A DNA stretch of 64,000 nucleotides from Sarcophilus harrisii. Taxonomy: Eukaryota; Chordata; Mammalia; Dasyuromorphia; Dasyuridae. Shown here one piece after another: positions 38,601 to 45,908 of the stretch. A program made the translations under genes and the position numbers. The stretch spans positions 134,587,960 to 134,651,959 of the forward strand of contig NC_045427.1 of NCBI RefSeq assembly GCF_902635505.1. The letters run 5' to 3'. The stretch's first letter is position 1. Every line of letters starts with the position of its first letter. The notes beneath the pieces are model-generated. The model did no database searches. It was not told where the DNA came from and saw nothing but the letters and a program-made list of their open reading frames with translations.

Positions 38601-41600
38601 CTATGTCTGCTGACTGCTTTAATTCTGCTCCTAACTTGCCTTGCTATTACTTAACCTCCTTCCCACCCATGGATCCCTCCTTTGTCTTCTTCCCACACCC
38701 TTTGTTTCCTGGTCCGCCCATCTTTCCCCCTTTATTTCTTTACAGATTTTTGAGGTACTACCCTTCATGGTATATATGTAGTATTGCCTATTGAACCCAT
38801 TCCTGATGTGAACAGGTTTTCAGAAATACTAGCCCTCCTCCTCCCTCTACTGCCTCTGTGTCTATTCTTCCTCTGCACCTCATTTGTATGACATAATTAC
38901 TATTTTTATCTAAAACTCTACCCCAGTCTTTCTTTTGAGCTGTCCTATTGTTGATGTCAGTCTTAAACATATGGTATTCATTTCCCATGTTAAAAAAAAA
39001 TCAACAATTTTTCCATGTTGTTCCTTGAAATTGATCTTTGATGTTGGTTTTTATATGCTAAATTTTCTGTTAAGTTCAGGTTTGGTTGATAGAAAATCCT
39101 GAAAATCTATAAGTTCACTGAATGTCCATTTTTTTCCTCATTCAATATTATAGATAATTTTTTCTGGATATGATATTTTTGGCCACAGATCTAGTTCTTT
39201 TGATTGTCAGTAGTTATGATTCCAGGACCTGCAGTCTTTTATTGTGGCTGCTTATAAAATCTGTATAATTCTAATTATAGCTTCAGGGTATTTGAATTGT
39301 TTTTTTTTTCTTGTTTCTTGCAAATTTTTTTCTTCAATCTGGGGTTTTTGAAATTTAGCAATAATGTTCCTATGTGTTTTCCACATAGGATCTTGTGGAG
39401 GTGGTAATTGGTGGATTTTTTCTATTTCTACTTTCTCCTCATGTTCTATCACTCCAGGACAATTTTCTTGGATTTTTTTTTTGCATTATTGTATCAATAA
39501 TGCAAGGTCCTTTTTGGGGTTACAACTTTCAGGCCGTCCAATTATTCTTATATTTTCTCTTCTTGATCTGTTCTCCAGATATGTCACTTTTCTTATGTTT
39601 CACATTCTGTTCTATTTTTTCATTCTTTATAATCTGTTTTGTTATTTCTTGGTCTTTCTTGGTCTCTCACTAGCTTGCCCTTGCCCAATTCTAATTCTCA
39701 AAGAGTTATTTTTATCTTTGAGATTCTGTATCTCTTTTTTTAGTTGGTTAATTTTTTTTCATAATCTTGTTTTTCTTGGATAGTTTTTATTTTATATTTT
39801 TAGTTTTCCCTCTATGTCTCTCATTTGATTTTTAAATTTTTAAGTTATTCTATGAATTCTCTGTGGGCAGAGAGCCATTTCACATTGGCTTTGGAGTAGA
39901 AGTTTTTTGGTTTTTTTTTTTATTTCAGTGTCCTCCTCTGAAGATGAATCCTGGTCTTCCCTGTTCCCATAGTATGTTTCTATGATGGGACTCATCCTTC
40001 TTTTCTGGTTCTTCTTTTTTTTTTTTAATAAGAGGTATTGGTGTAAGCACCTCTAATACTGGGGTCAGGGGATGATGTCTCTGGCTTCCCTTCAGCTCTC
40101 CCCTCTGACCAAGAACCCCAAACCAAGAGCTCCCTCCTCCTGCAAGTACACAGCCAGTAGCATCCCTGCTCCACTGCCTTTATACTCTTGATATGCTGAT
40201 TCGTTCTCACACAGGGCCTTGTCCCTGCAGCACAGCTAGGCCTGGGGTTTCTAATCAGCTGAGGTTTACATAGTCTTCCCAGACTCAACTCCACCGACAA
40301 TCCCGGGGGTGAAAGTTTCTGTGGTTCCTGCTGAGGCTCCAGCTACACACAGCTCATCCAGGGGTCCATGCTTGATGTTTCTGCAGAACTAGCCAGTATC
40401 ACTGGTTAACCCTGAGCCCTTCTTTCTTCGGATCTTGTAGGGCAGTCTCACTAGTAGCCCCTACTGCTATCAGTAGGAGCAGAAGACTGCTCTAAGACTT
40501 CTGGATTTTTCACCAGTCTGTGTTCACCCTGAGGCGCAAATTTGAACTATCTGTGAGGTAAATCTGGAGAACTTGAAAATCACCAACCTCCTCCACCATC
40601 TTCCCAGAATCCTCCCTCCCCAATAATATCTTAATGGACAAACTCAATGTTTTTTTGCAGAGGGGAGGAGACAAGAGTACCCTTCCTTTGGGACCTAGTA
40701 GGGGAAACCCTAAGAGCAGCCTGAGACATGGCTGGCCTGGATGCCCTCCTGAAATGAAGTTCTAGGAAAAACCATCCAATCTATACAAGGATAGAAAATA
40801 CTTCCAATGTATGGATTCCATGGTTACAGTGAGGTGTCAGAGTGAAGAACTGGGGAAATCCAGTAGAGAAAAATCAAGAGTATAGCCTGAAGGTGACCTT
40901 TCCAGATCTCATGGATTTAATTATCTCCATGCAGATACTTATACATACACACACACACACATATCATGGTCTCTCTCTTGAAATATATAGAATGGAATCC
41001 CAGCTGTTTATAGACATTTCAAAATAGAGACCTATAAATATCTCAAATTCATCATGCCTCAAGTTCTCCCAACTCTTCTCTCTTCCAAACTTCCCTATTT
41101 CTAAGAGCATCACTATATTCCCAAATTCAGTGTTATTCTCATTTTCTCACTCTTACTTATCTACTATTTACAACAACATTTTATTATTTCTACTCTAAGC
41201 TATCTCTCTCACTCCTTTTCTCACTATTCACACACCACCATCCTAGCTCAGGTCTTTGTTCCCTTTCACCAGAATTTGTTCAGTGACTTCCTAGTTGGTC
41301 TCCCTGATTTAAATCTCTCTCTACTCCAATCTGTTTTCTATTTCACTGCTGGCAGGATAATCCATAAACACGGATCTGATCAAGGGAGTGCCCGTACTCA
41401 AATAAACTCAATTTGTTCCTTATTGATTCTAGATTAAAATGTAAATCCTGTGGCGTTTTTAAAAGCCCTTCATAGCCCGATCTCAGCTTTTCCATTCCTT
41501 TACCCTAGACATCTAGGTAGCACAGTGAATAGAGAGCTAGACCCATAGTTAGGAACACCTGAGTGCAAAGTGGTCTTTACTAGTTGTGTAATCTCAAGCA

Positions 41601-44600
41601 AGTCATTTAACTGCTGCCTGCCTCAGTTTCCTCATCTGTAAAATGGAGATAATAACAGCATCTGCCAGGCAGGGTTGTTTTAGAATAAAATGAGGTAACA
41701 TCTATAAAGTGCTTTGCAAACCTTAAAGCACTATATCGATAGTAGCTTTATGGGAGTCTAGCTGAACTACCCCTCTTCTTCTTCCTCACATACTTCATTA
41801 CATCCTTGGTGTTGGTGTCTTTGTAGTAGTTTCCTCCATCCCTAGAATCCATTATTCCCTCAATTCTGACTCAAGGAAACCATTTCTTCCTTCAAGACTC
41901 AGCTCAAATCACCTACTGAAACCTTTCATGTCTCACACGTCTCTTGCACACAGACACTTATTTATTTTGTATTTATTATGATATTCCTAAGTGCTTAATT
42001 ATATACAAGTTGTCTTTCCATTAGAATGTAAGATCTTTTAGGAAAGGTATTATTACATTTTTAACTTTGCATCTCTAGTTCCTACAACAGACTGGTACAT
42101 GGTTGTTTGTTGTTATTCAGTCATTTTTTTCAGTCATATCTGACTCTCTGTAACCCCATTTGGGGTTTTCTTGGGAGAGATACTGAATTAGTTTGCCATT
42201 TCCTTCTCTAACACATTTTACAGATGGGGAAACTGAGGCAAACAAGTTTAGATGACTTGCCCAGGGTCACATAGCTAGTAAATGTCTGAGGTCAGATTTG
42301 AATTCAGGTCTTCCTTATTTCAGGCCTGAAACTCCATCTACGTGCTACCCAACTGCCCCTGACCCACAACAGGTGCTTAATAAAATGTCTATTAGTTGAT
42401 TAATTCAGTGATTCCTTTCTTCAAAGAGCTTATTGTCTTTTTTTAAATAAAATTTTAAAAATGAAAATCCACCTTTTTTCTTTCCTTCTCCCGGTCCCAT
42501 TGAGAAAGCCAAAAAACAAAAACAAAAAAGAAAACCCAACCTATAAACAAGTAAAGTCACACAAAACAAATTCCTATATTAACCATGTTCACTCCCACCC
42601 AGATACTTCAGTCTATATTATGAATCTATTAACTATTAGGAGATGGGTAGGTAGTATGTTTCTTTTTGAGTCCTCTAAATTGTAGTTGGTCATCACATTG
42701 CTATCATTACATTGATCAGTATTTCTAAGTCTTTCATAGTTGTTTGTCTTTAAAATATTGTTATCATTGTAGAAAACTGTTCTTTTGATTGTTTTCCCTT
42801 TACTTTGTATCAGTTCATATATGTCTTCCCAGGTTTCTCTGAAATCATTCCCTTTATTATTTCTTTACTGAACAATCGTTTTTCATCTCATTCATATACC
42901 ATAACTTGTTCAATCATCCTTCTAGAATTCATATCTCAACTATCAATACATTAATAATTTGTTTTCCTACAGCCCCTTCTACATTCTACATTTTCTCTTT
43001 TTGTCAGCTTTGCCAATCTGATTGGTATAACATGGAACTTTAGAGTTGTTTTATTTTGCATTTTTCTAGTTATTTCACTTTTTTCCCCATTATTTCCCTT
43101 GAGATTCTTGACTTTTTTTTTTCCAAGTAAATTTTGTTATTATTTTTTCTAATTCTATCAAGTAAGACTTTGGTAATTTGATTGGTATGATGTGAAATAA
43201 GTAAATTAGTTGAGAAATCATTGTCACTTTTAATTATATTAGTACAGCCTACCTATGAGTAATTAATATTTTTCCAATTATTAAGATCTATATTTATTGT
43301 GTAAAGAAATTTTTGTAGTTGTAATTCCTGTGTGTGCCTTAGGGGGTAGACTCCCAAGTATTTGATACTTAGTAGTTATTTTAAATGGAATTTCTTTTAT
43401 CTCTTCCTGCTGGATTTTTGTTGATAAAATAGAGAAATTTCGATTATTTTGTGGGTGTAGTTTATATTTTGCAACTTTTCTAGAGTTGTTTTGGTCTTGT
43501 TTTCTTTTGTTTTAATAAATAACTATTCAGGGTTTTCCAAGTAAACTATTATATCATCTTCAAAATGTGATCATTTTTTTCTTTTTGCTTATACTCATTT
43601 GCTCAGTTTCTTGTCATATCATTATAGCTAACATTTCTAAAAATATACTGAATAGTAATAATAATAACAGACTGTCTTGCTTTACCCCTGATCTTATTAG
43701 AAAGACCCCTAGTTTATCTCCATTATAGGTAATACTGATTCTTGGTTTTAGATAGAAACTATTTATTATATCAAGGAAAGATTCAGTTATTCCTGTGCTT
43801 TCTAATATATTTTTAACACGAATGGATGTGTTTATTATCTAATGGAGGAATAAGATGCAAACACAGATAACTATAATATACAATGTCACACAACAAATGA
43901 ATTAGTGGCAAAACAAAATGCTAATTATTACTAATATGGAGGATCAAAGAAGCCTTACAGGAAGAAGCCATTTTAGGGTAGGCTTTAAAAAATTTAAAAG
44001 ATTTCAAGGCAAAGATGAGAAGGAAGACATTCCAGGAAGAGGGAACAGAATAAGTAAAGGCAAGAGAATCCAGTGTGTGTTGAGAGAAAAAAGGAGGGAC
44101 TAGTTCTCTCAGCTGAATTGAAGCTTGGGAGTAGAGTCATGAGGAACAAAACAAGATAATGTTGAAGAGATATCATAATACCAGATTGTGTAAGGTCTAC
44201 AGGGTCAGGCAATGGACTTTGAATTAAACAAATATTGAACTAGAATTCAACCTTATAGGGCAAGGTAAGGCAACAGCATTTATTAAGCTCTTACCGTGTA
44301 GATTTGAAATGACCAGATGTGTAGGGAAGGCTGTAGGAGATGAGATTTTAGCAGGGTCTAGAAAGGTGGTTGGGATTGGAAGAGATAAAAGGAAACAGGG
44401 CATGCATCCCAGACATTCCTCAAGAATTTCCCTCTTTTTAGTGTGGTTGGGGAGAGGAAAGGGGGTGAACATGAGATACAAACCAAAGGGGACTCCATCC
44501 TTCCAATCCCTCCCTCCTGAGTGACAGTTTTATGGCTTCTTGCTGTTTTCCAGCCTTGCACGCGGGAACATCCAAATCTTCCTCACTCCCAGCCTATGGC

Positions 44601-45908
44601 CGGACCACTCTCAGCCGGGTAAGGCCCCAGGATATGAAAGTTAGAAGACAAGGAAATAAGTGAGGGATCCTTCTTTACTCATTTGGGGGCAAGAGAAAAC
44701 TCCCTTATTTTAATGAGTTTGGGTGAGAAACACTTGTAGATCCTCCTCTGACCCTATTGTGTCCTTTCCAGCTACAGTCCACAGAGTTCAGTCCATCAGG
44801 GAGTGAAGCAGGAAGTCCAGGTAAGCAGAGGAGCAGGTCCTGGCATTAGGGAGGGAGACACTAGCAGGCCCGTGCAATCACGAATTTCCTTTTCAGAAGA
44901 AAGTTGTGATGAATTGGGGATGGGCAGTAGAAGTTGGGGGAACCTGGGCCAAGTGAAAAATCTGGAGGGCCTGCCTGGTCCTGGGGTTCTTTCTGAACAA
45001 TGACTGTTTTCTTCCACAGGCCTTCAGGTGAGTGGTCTCCGAAGGGGAACATGATCCCTGCCAGGAATCTGGAGTTCCCAGGATGTGTCAGCTGGGAGGT
45101 GGGAGGGCATGAGGGACTGAAATGCTGACTGATGAAGAGGAGAAAAGCCCAGGGTAGGGCTGGGGAAGTCTCCCCTCCCCACTCTGGCTCATGGAGGCTT
45201 TGGTCCCCTGCAGAATGGAGAGGGCCAGAGGGGGAGGATGGATCGGGGAAACTCCCTACCTTGTGTGCTGGAGCAGAAGGTGAGGGGCAGAGTCAGGGAG
45301 TTTTTGGGCCCGGAGGGTCGGGGGAATGTTAATGGGGAATAAGGTAATCAGGGGAGGTTCTGGGTATGAGCTGGGTTAGACCTGGAAGAACAACAGGGGA
45401 GATGGGTGGACATGAGGGGGAAATGGCATGAGACCCAAATATACTCTGACAGTTGATAAGAGGTTCTGGGGATTTGGGGACTTTGAGACTAAGAAAGTCC
45501 TAAGAACCCAAGAGTCTTTCTCCCTCACCCCCAACCCCCAGCAGATTTATCCTTATGAGATGCTGGTGGTGACCAACAAGGGACGTTCCAAGCTGCCTCC
45601 AGGGGTGGACAGGATGAGGCTTGAGGTATGTAGGATGGGACACACCAATTGGCGTTAGGGGAGGAGGTTGCAGGGGGGACTTGCTGGGCCTAAATGCATG
45701 ACAACCCAGCTGGTTGGCAAGGAGGGAAGGAGGGCCCGATAAAGCTCTCTGTCCAGTGTTCCTTAAGATATCCCCATGTGATCTCCCCTTGCAGAGACAT
45801 CTATCAGCGGAAGATTTCTCACGAGTATTTGCCATGTCTCCTGAGGAATTTGGCAAGCTGGCTCTTTGGAAACGCAATGAACTCAAGAAGAAGGCCTCCC
45901 TCTTCTGA
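23638..45908 (+). CDS. DMTN: DMTN, dematin actin-binding protein (15 coding exons, 406 aa)
   Basis: Dematin bundles actin filaments and links the spectrin-actin junctional complex to the red-cell membrane. Joining 15 exons, all with GT-AG borders and compatible phases, gives 1221 nt: 406 codons plus TGA. Order along the protein: Ser/Pro-rich N-terminus with [16 protein letters not shown]; conserved core with [20 protein letters not shown]; a proline-rich part ending [26 protein letters not shown]; an acidic run of seven Glu and three Asp (about residues 217-226); [20 protein letters not shown]; and a C-terminal villin-type headpiece (about 343-406) ending KKKASLF. The Ser at 404 matches the PKA site known at human Ser403. 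The start is supported by an in-frame TGA at 23608, 30 nt upstream. Human dematin is 405 aa; the one extra residue is a Val at the exon 4/5 junction. Identity is from remembered human protein, not a search. Introns carry many repeats; no coding lesion was seen. Confidence 0.97.
23997..24071 (+). CDS. DMTN: DMTN coding exon 2 (residues 7-31)
   Basis: 75 nt, phase 0 to 0, acceptor CCCAG and donor GTG|GTGAGT. Encodes a Ser/Pro-rich stretch beginning [10 protein letters not shown] and ending GSPCSIV, close to the human N-terminus. Likely disordered; it would carry Ser-Pro phosphorylation sites. Confidence 0.95.
24289..24444 (+). CDS. DMTN: DMTN coding exon 3 (residues 32-83)
   Basis: 156 nt, phase 0 to 0, acceptor CTCTGCAG and donor GAG|GTAAGA. 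Encodes [20 protein letters not shown] and continues to VELPRSRE, the most conserved part of the dematin core. The Met at residue 34 could serve as an alternative start if upstream exons differ. A 0.7-kb purine tandem repeat begins almost directly after the donor. Confidence 0.96.
24470..25150. repeat. Imperfect (GACAGA)n minisatellite in DMTN intron 3
   Basis: About 680 bp of GAGACAGAGA, AAAGAGACAG and related units on the + strand. Starts 25 bp after the exon 3 donor. Minus-strand open frames of up to 378 codons read only Ser/Leu/Cys/Val and are not genes. Confidence 0.92.
25195..25430 (-). repeat. MIR/CORE-type SINE
   Basis: TTATAGATGAGGAAACTGCT, AAGTCACATAGCTAGTAAGT, CAGTTCTTCCTGACTTCAAA: reversed consensus. 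Confidence 0.65.
25920..26175 (+). repeat. CORE-SINE
   Basis: GGCCTCAGACACTTACTAGC, TGTGACCCTGGGCAGATCAC, GATAATAATAGTACCTATCC, tail ACATAGTAACTGCTATATAA. Confidence 0.75.
26395..26615 (-). repeat. Mar1-like SINE with RTE tail
   Basis: Reversed: TTTGGGTTTTCTTGGCAAAG, GGCTTGCCATTTCCTTTTCC, CCACTGTGTCACCTAACTGC. Confidence 0.75.
27530..28190 (-). mobile_element. RTE (BovB-type) LINE, reverse transcriptase 3' part
   Basis: Minus-strand frame reads [20 protein letters not shown] then [20 protein letters not shown], the C-terminal part of BovB/RTE reverse transcriptase; the DNA matches remembered bovine BovB over more than 600 bp. 5'-truncated. Its 3' end (left, near 27545) shares the 'GTCATG..GGGCTCTTCATGACC' type end with the Mar1 SINEs. 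The frame is broken by several stops, so it is not active. Confidence 0.88.
28786..29531 (-). mobile_element. L1 3' end with ORF2 C-terminus
   Basis: Poly-T at the left, reversed L1 3' UTR, then a minus-strand stretch reading [20 protein letters not shown], which aligns with the human L1 ORF2 C-terminus. Target duplication tctatacacctt / tctatacatctt (28774-28785, 29532-29543). Confidence 0.85.
30300..31140 (+). mobile_element. L3/CR1 LINE 3' part, split by a SINE
   Basis: ATATGCTAGCTGTCTTCAAG and TTCTCTTAGCCCCAAAGGAT, then after the SINE GGTAGGTCCCTCATTGGAAG. Two parts of one insertion. Confidence 0.6.
30688..30841 (+). repeat. tRNA-derived marsupial SINE with 12-bp TSD
   Basis: TAGATAGAGCACTAGTCCTG, AGGAGGACCTGAGTTCAAAT, CCCAATTGCCTCAGC and an AAT-rich tail. 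Direct repeat aaaaagattgaa at 30676-30687 and 30842-30853. Confidence 0.82.
31205..31500 (+). repeat. Marsupial CORE-SINE
   Basis: GCAGCTAGGTGGCACAATGG, GACACTTACTAGTTATATGA, CATCTGTAAAAACGGGATGA, tail TAACGCTGGCTATTGTTATT. Confidence 0.78.
31562..31766. mobile_element. Possible hAT-type short transposon
   Basis: GAGGTTCTTAAATTTCTTGG at the left, CAAGTTTATGAACCTCC inside, CTCCTGGTCTAAA at the right. Similar to a common mammalian element with 'GGTTCTTAA' ends; assignment weak. Confidence 0.35.
31928..31972 (+). CDS. DMTN: DMTN coding exon 4 (residues 84-98)
   Basis: 45 nt, phase 0 to 0, acceptor TTCACAG and donor GAG|GTAAGT. Encodes [15 protein letters not shown], the same peptide as in human dematin. 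It is a proline-directed phosphorylation-rich linker. Its length is a multiple of three, so skipping would keep the frame. Confidence 0.95.
32315..32417 (+). CDS. DMTN: DMTN coding exon 5 (residues 99-132 plus 1 nt)
   Basis: 103 nt, phase 0 to 1, acceptor GTCCAG and donor CTG|GTAAGT. Encodes [20 protein letters not shown] and on to PHFHRP. Remembered human protein has a single Val before Trp here, so this copy seems to carry one extra Val codon at the exon border. No other AG nearby restores the human length. Confidence 0.93.
32867..32923 (+). CDS. DMTN: DMTN coding exon 6 (residues 133-151 plus 1 nt)
   Basis: 57 nt, phase 1 to 1, acceptor TTATCAG and donor GAG|GTAGGA. Encodes [31 protein letters not shown] is identical to human. 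The symmetric phase would allow clean skipping. Confidence 0.94.
33125..33277 (+). CDS. DMTN: DMTN coding exon 7 (residues 152-202 plus 1 nt)
   Basis: 153 nt, phase 1 to 1, acceptor TTTATAG and donor GTGG|GTATGA. Encodes [20 protein letters not shown] followed by [20 protein letters not shown] and [10 protein letters not shown], nearly identical to human. Confidence 0.95.
33340..33639. other. Intron 7 AT-rich stretch, nothing assigned
   Basis: TATA-rich text such as TTGTATACAATATATCATGC. It resembles worn interspersed sequence, but no family was recognised. Confidence 0.3.
33640..34040 (-). mobile_element. L1 3' end, older subfamily
   Basis: AGTATTTTATTTTTTCCAAA, CTTCGATCTGCATTCACACT, CGGAGGTAGATAGTACTTTT, ending GCTGTTACTGTGTACAATAG. 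Reversed 3' UTR of an older L1 subfamily, also seen at 51377, 53462, 54695, 56480. Confidence 0.75.
34060..34300 (+). repeat. L2 3' end
   Basis: AGAATAGGAGCTCTCTTTGG, GCAAGGACTGGATCTTATAT, GCAGTAGGCACTCCAGAAAA: the L2 3' terminus. The L1 at 33640 lies directly before it. Confidence 0.65.
34487..34611 (+). CDS. DMTN: DMTN coding exon 8 (residues 203-244, acidic tract)
   Basis: 125 nt, phase 1 to 0, acceptor TTTTCCAG and donor AAG|GTAGCA. Encodes a basic patch ([12 protein letters not shown]), then seven Glu and three Asp in a row, then [18 protein letters not shown]. The charge switch and predicted helix match human dematin. The GAG/GAA run makes this exon prone to length variation. Confidence 0.95.
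34985..35240 (-). repeat. Mar1-like SINE with RTE tail
   Basis: GTTGTTGTTATTCAGTTGTT, CCCATTTGGGGTTTTTCTTG, TTTGCCATTTCCTTCCCCAG, TCACAGCTAGTAAGTGTCTA: reversed full-length form. Confidence 0.82.
35929..36034 (+). CDS. DMTN: DMTN coding exon 9 (residues 245-279 plus 1 nt)
   Basis: 106 nt, phase 0 to 1, acceptor TGTTACAG and donor ACTT|GTAAGT. Encodes [20 protein letters not shown] and [15 protein letters not shown], identical to remembered human dematin. Confidence 0.95.
36510..36655 (-). repeat. MIR/CORE-type SINE
   Basis: TTATTCCCATTTTACAAATG, AGGAAACTGAGGCAAAGAGT, ACTTGCCCAAGGTGAAATAA. Confidence 0.65.
37730..37910. repeat. Unassigned marsupial interspersed repeat
   Basis: CTGATCCAAATCTGGCTGCT, GATTCAGATGGTTCTGGAGG, CTTCAAGAAGGAAGAACAAA. 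I remember near-identical text repeated in marsupial genomes, but cannot name the family. Confidence 0.4.
38181..40622 (-). mobile_element. HAL1-like half-LINE (L1 5' UTR and ORF1, no ORF2)
   Basis: Right end, read on the minus strand, is GGAGGATTCTGGGAAGATGG, the L1 5' start. A 0.6-kb GC-richer 5' UTR follows, then the ORF1 region; the part at 39252-39452 reads [20 protein letters not shown] then [20 protein letters not shown], which aligns to the RRM-like part of L1 ORF1p. It ends in poly-T at 38181. Imperfect TSD atagtatctt / ataatatctt (38171-38180, 40623-40632). No RT text anywhere, so half-LINE rather than a truncated L1, which would keep its 3' end. ORF1 is broken by several stops. Confidence 0.65.
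41510..41755 (+). repeat. CORE-SINE inside L2
   Basis: CATCTAGGTAGCACAGTGAA, TGCCTCAGTTTCCTCATCTG, TAAAGTGCTTTGCAAACCTT. Confidence 0.75.
42105..42360 (-). repeat. Mar1-like SINE with RTE tail, inside L2
   Basis: TTGTTGTTATTCAGTCATTT, CCCCATTTGGGGTTTTCTTG, GGGTCACATAGCTAGTAAAT, CTACCCAACTGCCCCTGA. Splits the L2 just before its 3' end. Confidence 0.82.
42439..43831 (-). mobile_element. L1 with ORF2 remnants
   Basis: Reversed L1 3' UTR (ATCAGTTCATATATGTCTTC), then a shortened ORF2 part with AATCTGATTGGTATAACATG and the RT-proximal part TAGGGGGTAGACTCCCAAGT. Imperfect TSD ttattgtct / ttattatct (42430-42438, 43832-43840). Internal deletions are evident. Confidence 0.72.
43835..44225 (+). repeat. 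L2-like repeat
   Basis: TAATGGAGGAATAAGATGCA, GACATTCCAGGAAGAGGGAA, AAGTAAAGGCAAGAGAATCC, GGTCAGGCAATGGACTTTGA: same provisional family as 1120-2580. Confidence 0.5.
44554..44618 (+). CDS. DMTN: DMTN coding exon 10 (residues 280-301)
   Basis: 65 nt, phase 1 to 0, acceptor TTTTCCAG and donor CGG|GTAAGG. Encodes [20 protein letters not shown] then SR; human has [20 protein letters not shown]. It follows the repeat-filled 8.5-kb intron 9. Confidence 0.95.
44772..44820 (+). CDS. DMTN: DMTN coding exon 11 (residues 302-317 plus 1 nt)
   Basis: 49 nt, phase 0 to 1, acceptor TTTCCAG and donor CCAG|GTAAGC. Encodes [16 protein letters not shown]; human has ETGSP at the end. It needs the following 8-nt microexon to reach phase 0. 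Confidence 0.94.
45020..45027 (+). CDS. DMTN: DMTN microexon 12 (8 nt; residues 318-320)
   Basis: Eight nucleotides, GCCTTCAG, between a polypyrimidine acceptor ending TTCCACAG and the donor GTGAGT. With the last G of exon 11 it spells Gly-Leu-Gln, exactly the GLQ found in human dematin. Without it exon 11 (phase 1) cannot join exon 13 or 14 (phase 0), so it must be included in both isoforms. Confidence 0.9.
45214..45279 (+). CDS. DMTN: DMTN cassette exon 13 (22 residues, 321-342)
   Basis: 66 nt, phase 0 to 0, acceptor CCTGCAG and donor AAG|GTGAGG. Encodes [20 protein letters not shown] then QK, matching the 22-residue insertion that separates the 52-kDa from the 48-kDa human dematin polypeptide. 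Its length and phase allow clean skipping, which would give a 384-aa form (human 383). It holds a Cys (residue 337). Confidence 0.94.
45545..45625 (+). CDS. DMTN: DMTN coding exon 14 (residues 343-369, headpiece N-half)
   Basis: 81 nt, phase 0 to 0, donor GAG|GTATGT. Encodes [20 protein letters not shown] then VDRMRLE, the first half of the villin-type headpiece. Human has Thr for the Ser in GRSK. The acceptor is a CAGCAG tandem (45539-45544); using the upstream AG would add one Gln before Ile343. Confidence 0.96.
45795..45908 (+). CDS. DMTN: DMTN coding exon 15 (residues 370-406 and stop, headpiece C-half)
   Basis: 114 nt including TGA, acceptor CCTTGCAG. Encodes [20 protein letters not shown] and [17 protein letters not shown], identical to human. 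This is the compact helical F-actin-binding part of the headpiece; the hydrophobic Phe and the Trp/Lys-rich C-terminal helix are present, with the PKA-type KKAS site three residues from the end. Confidence 0.97.
   Translation, partial: RHLSAEDFSRVFAMSPEEFGKLALWKRNELKKKASLF

Larger units (their letters stand above)
36960..42410 (+). mobile_element. L2 LINE (ORF2 to 3' end), split by three insertions
   Basis: The + strand carries the worn L2 ORF2: near 38050 it reads [20 protein letters not shown] then TLSKITD. After the half-LINE the text resumes at 40623 with ATCTTAATGGACAAACTCAA, continues with CCTAGTTGGTCTCCCTGATT at 41292, TTCATAGCCCGATCTCAGCT, CCATTAGAATGTAAGATCTT at 42019, and ends AACAGGTGCTTAATAAAATG. 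An unassigned SINE-like piece lies at 37730-37910. Inside intron 9. Confidence 0.72.
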
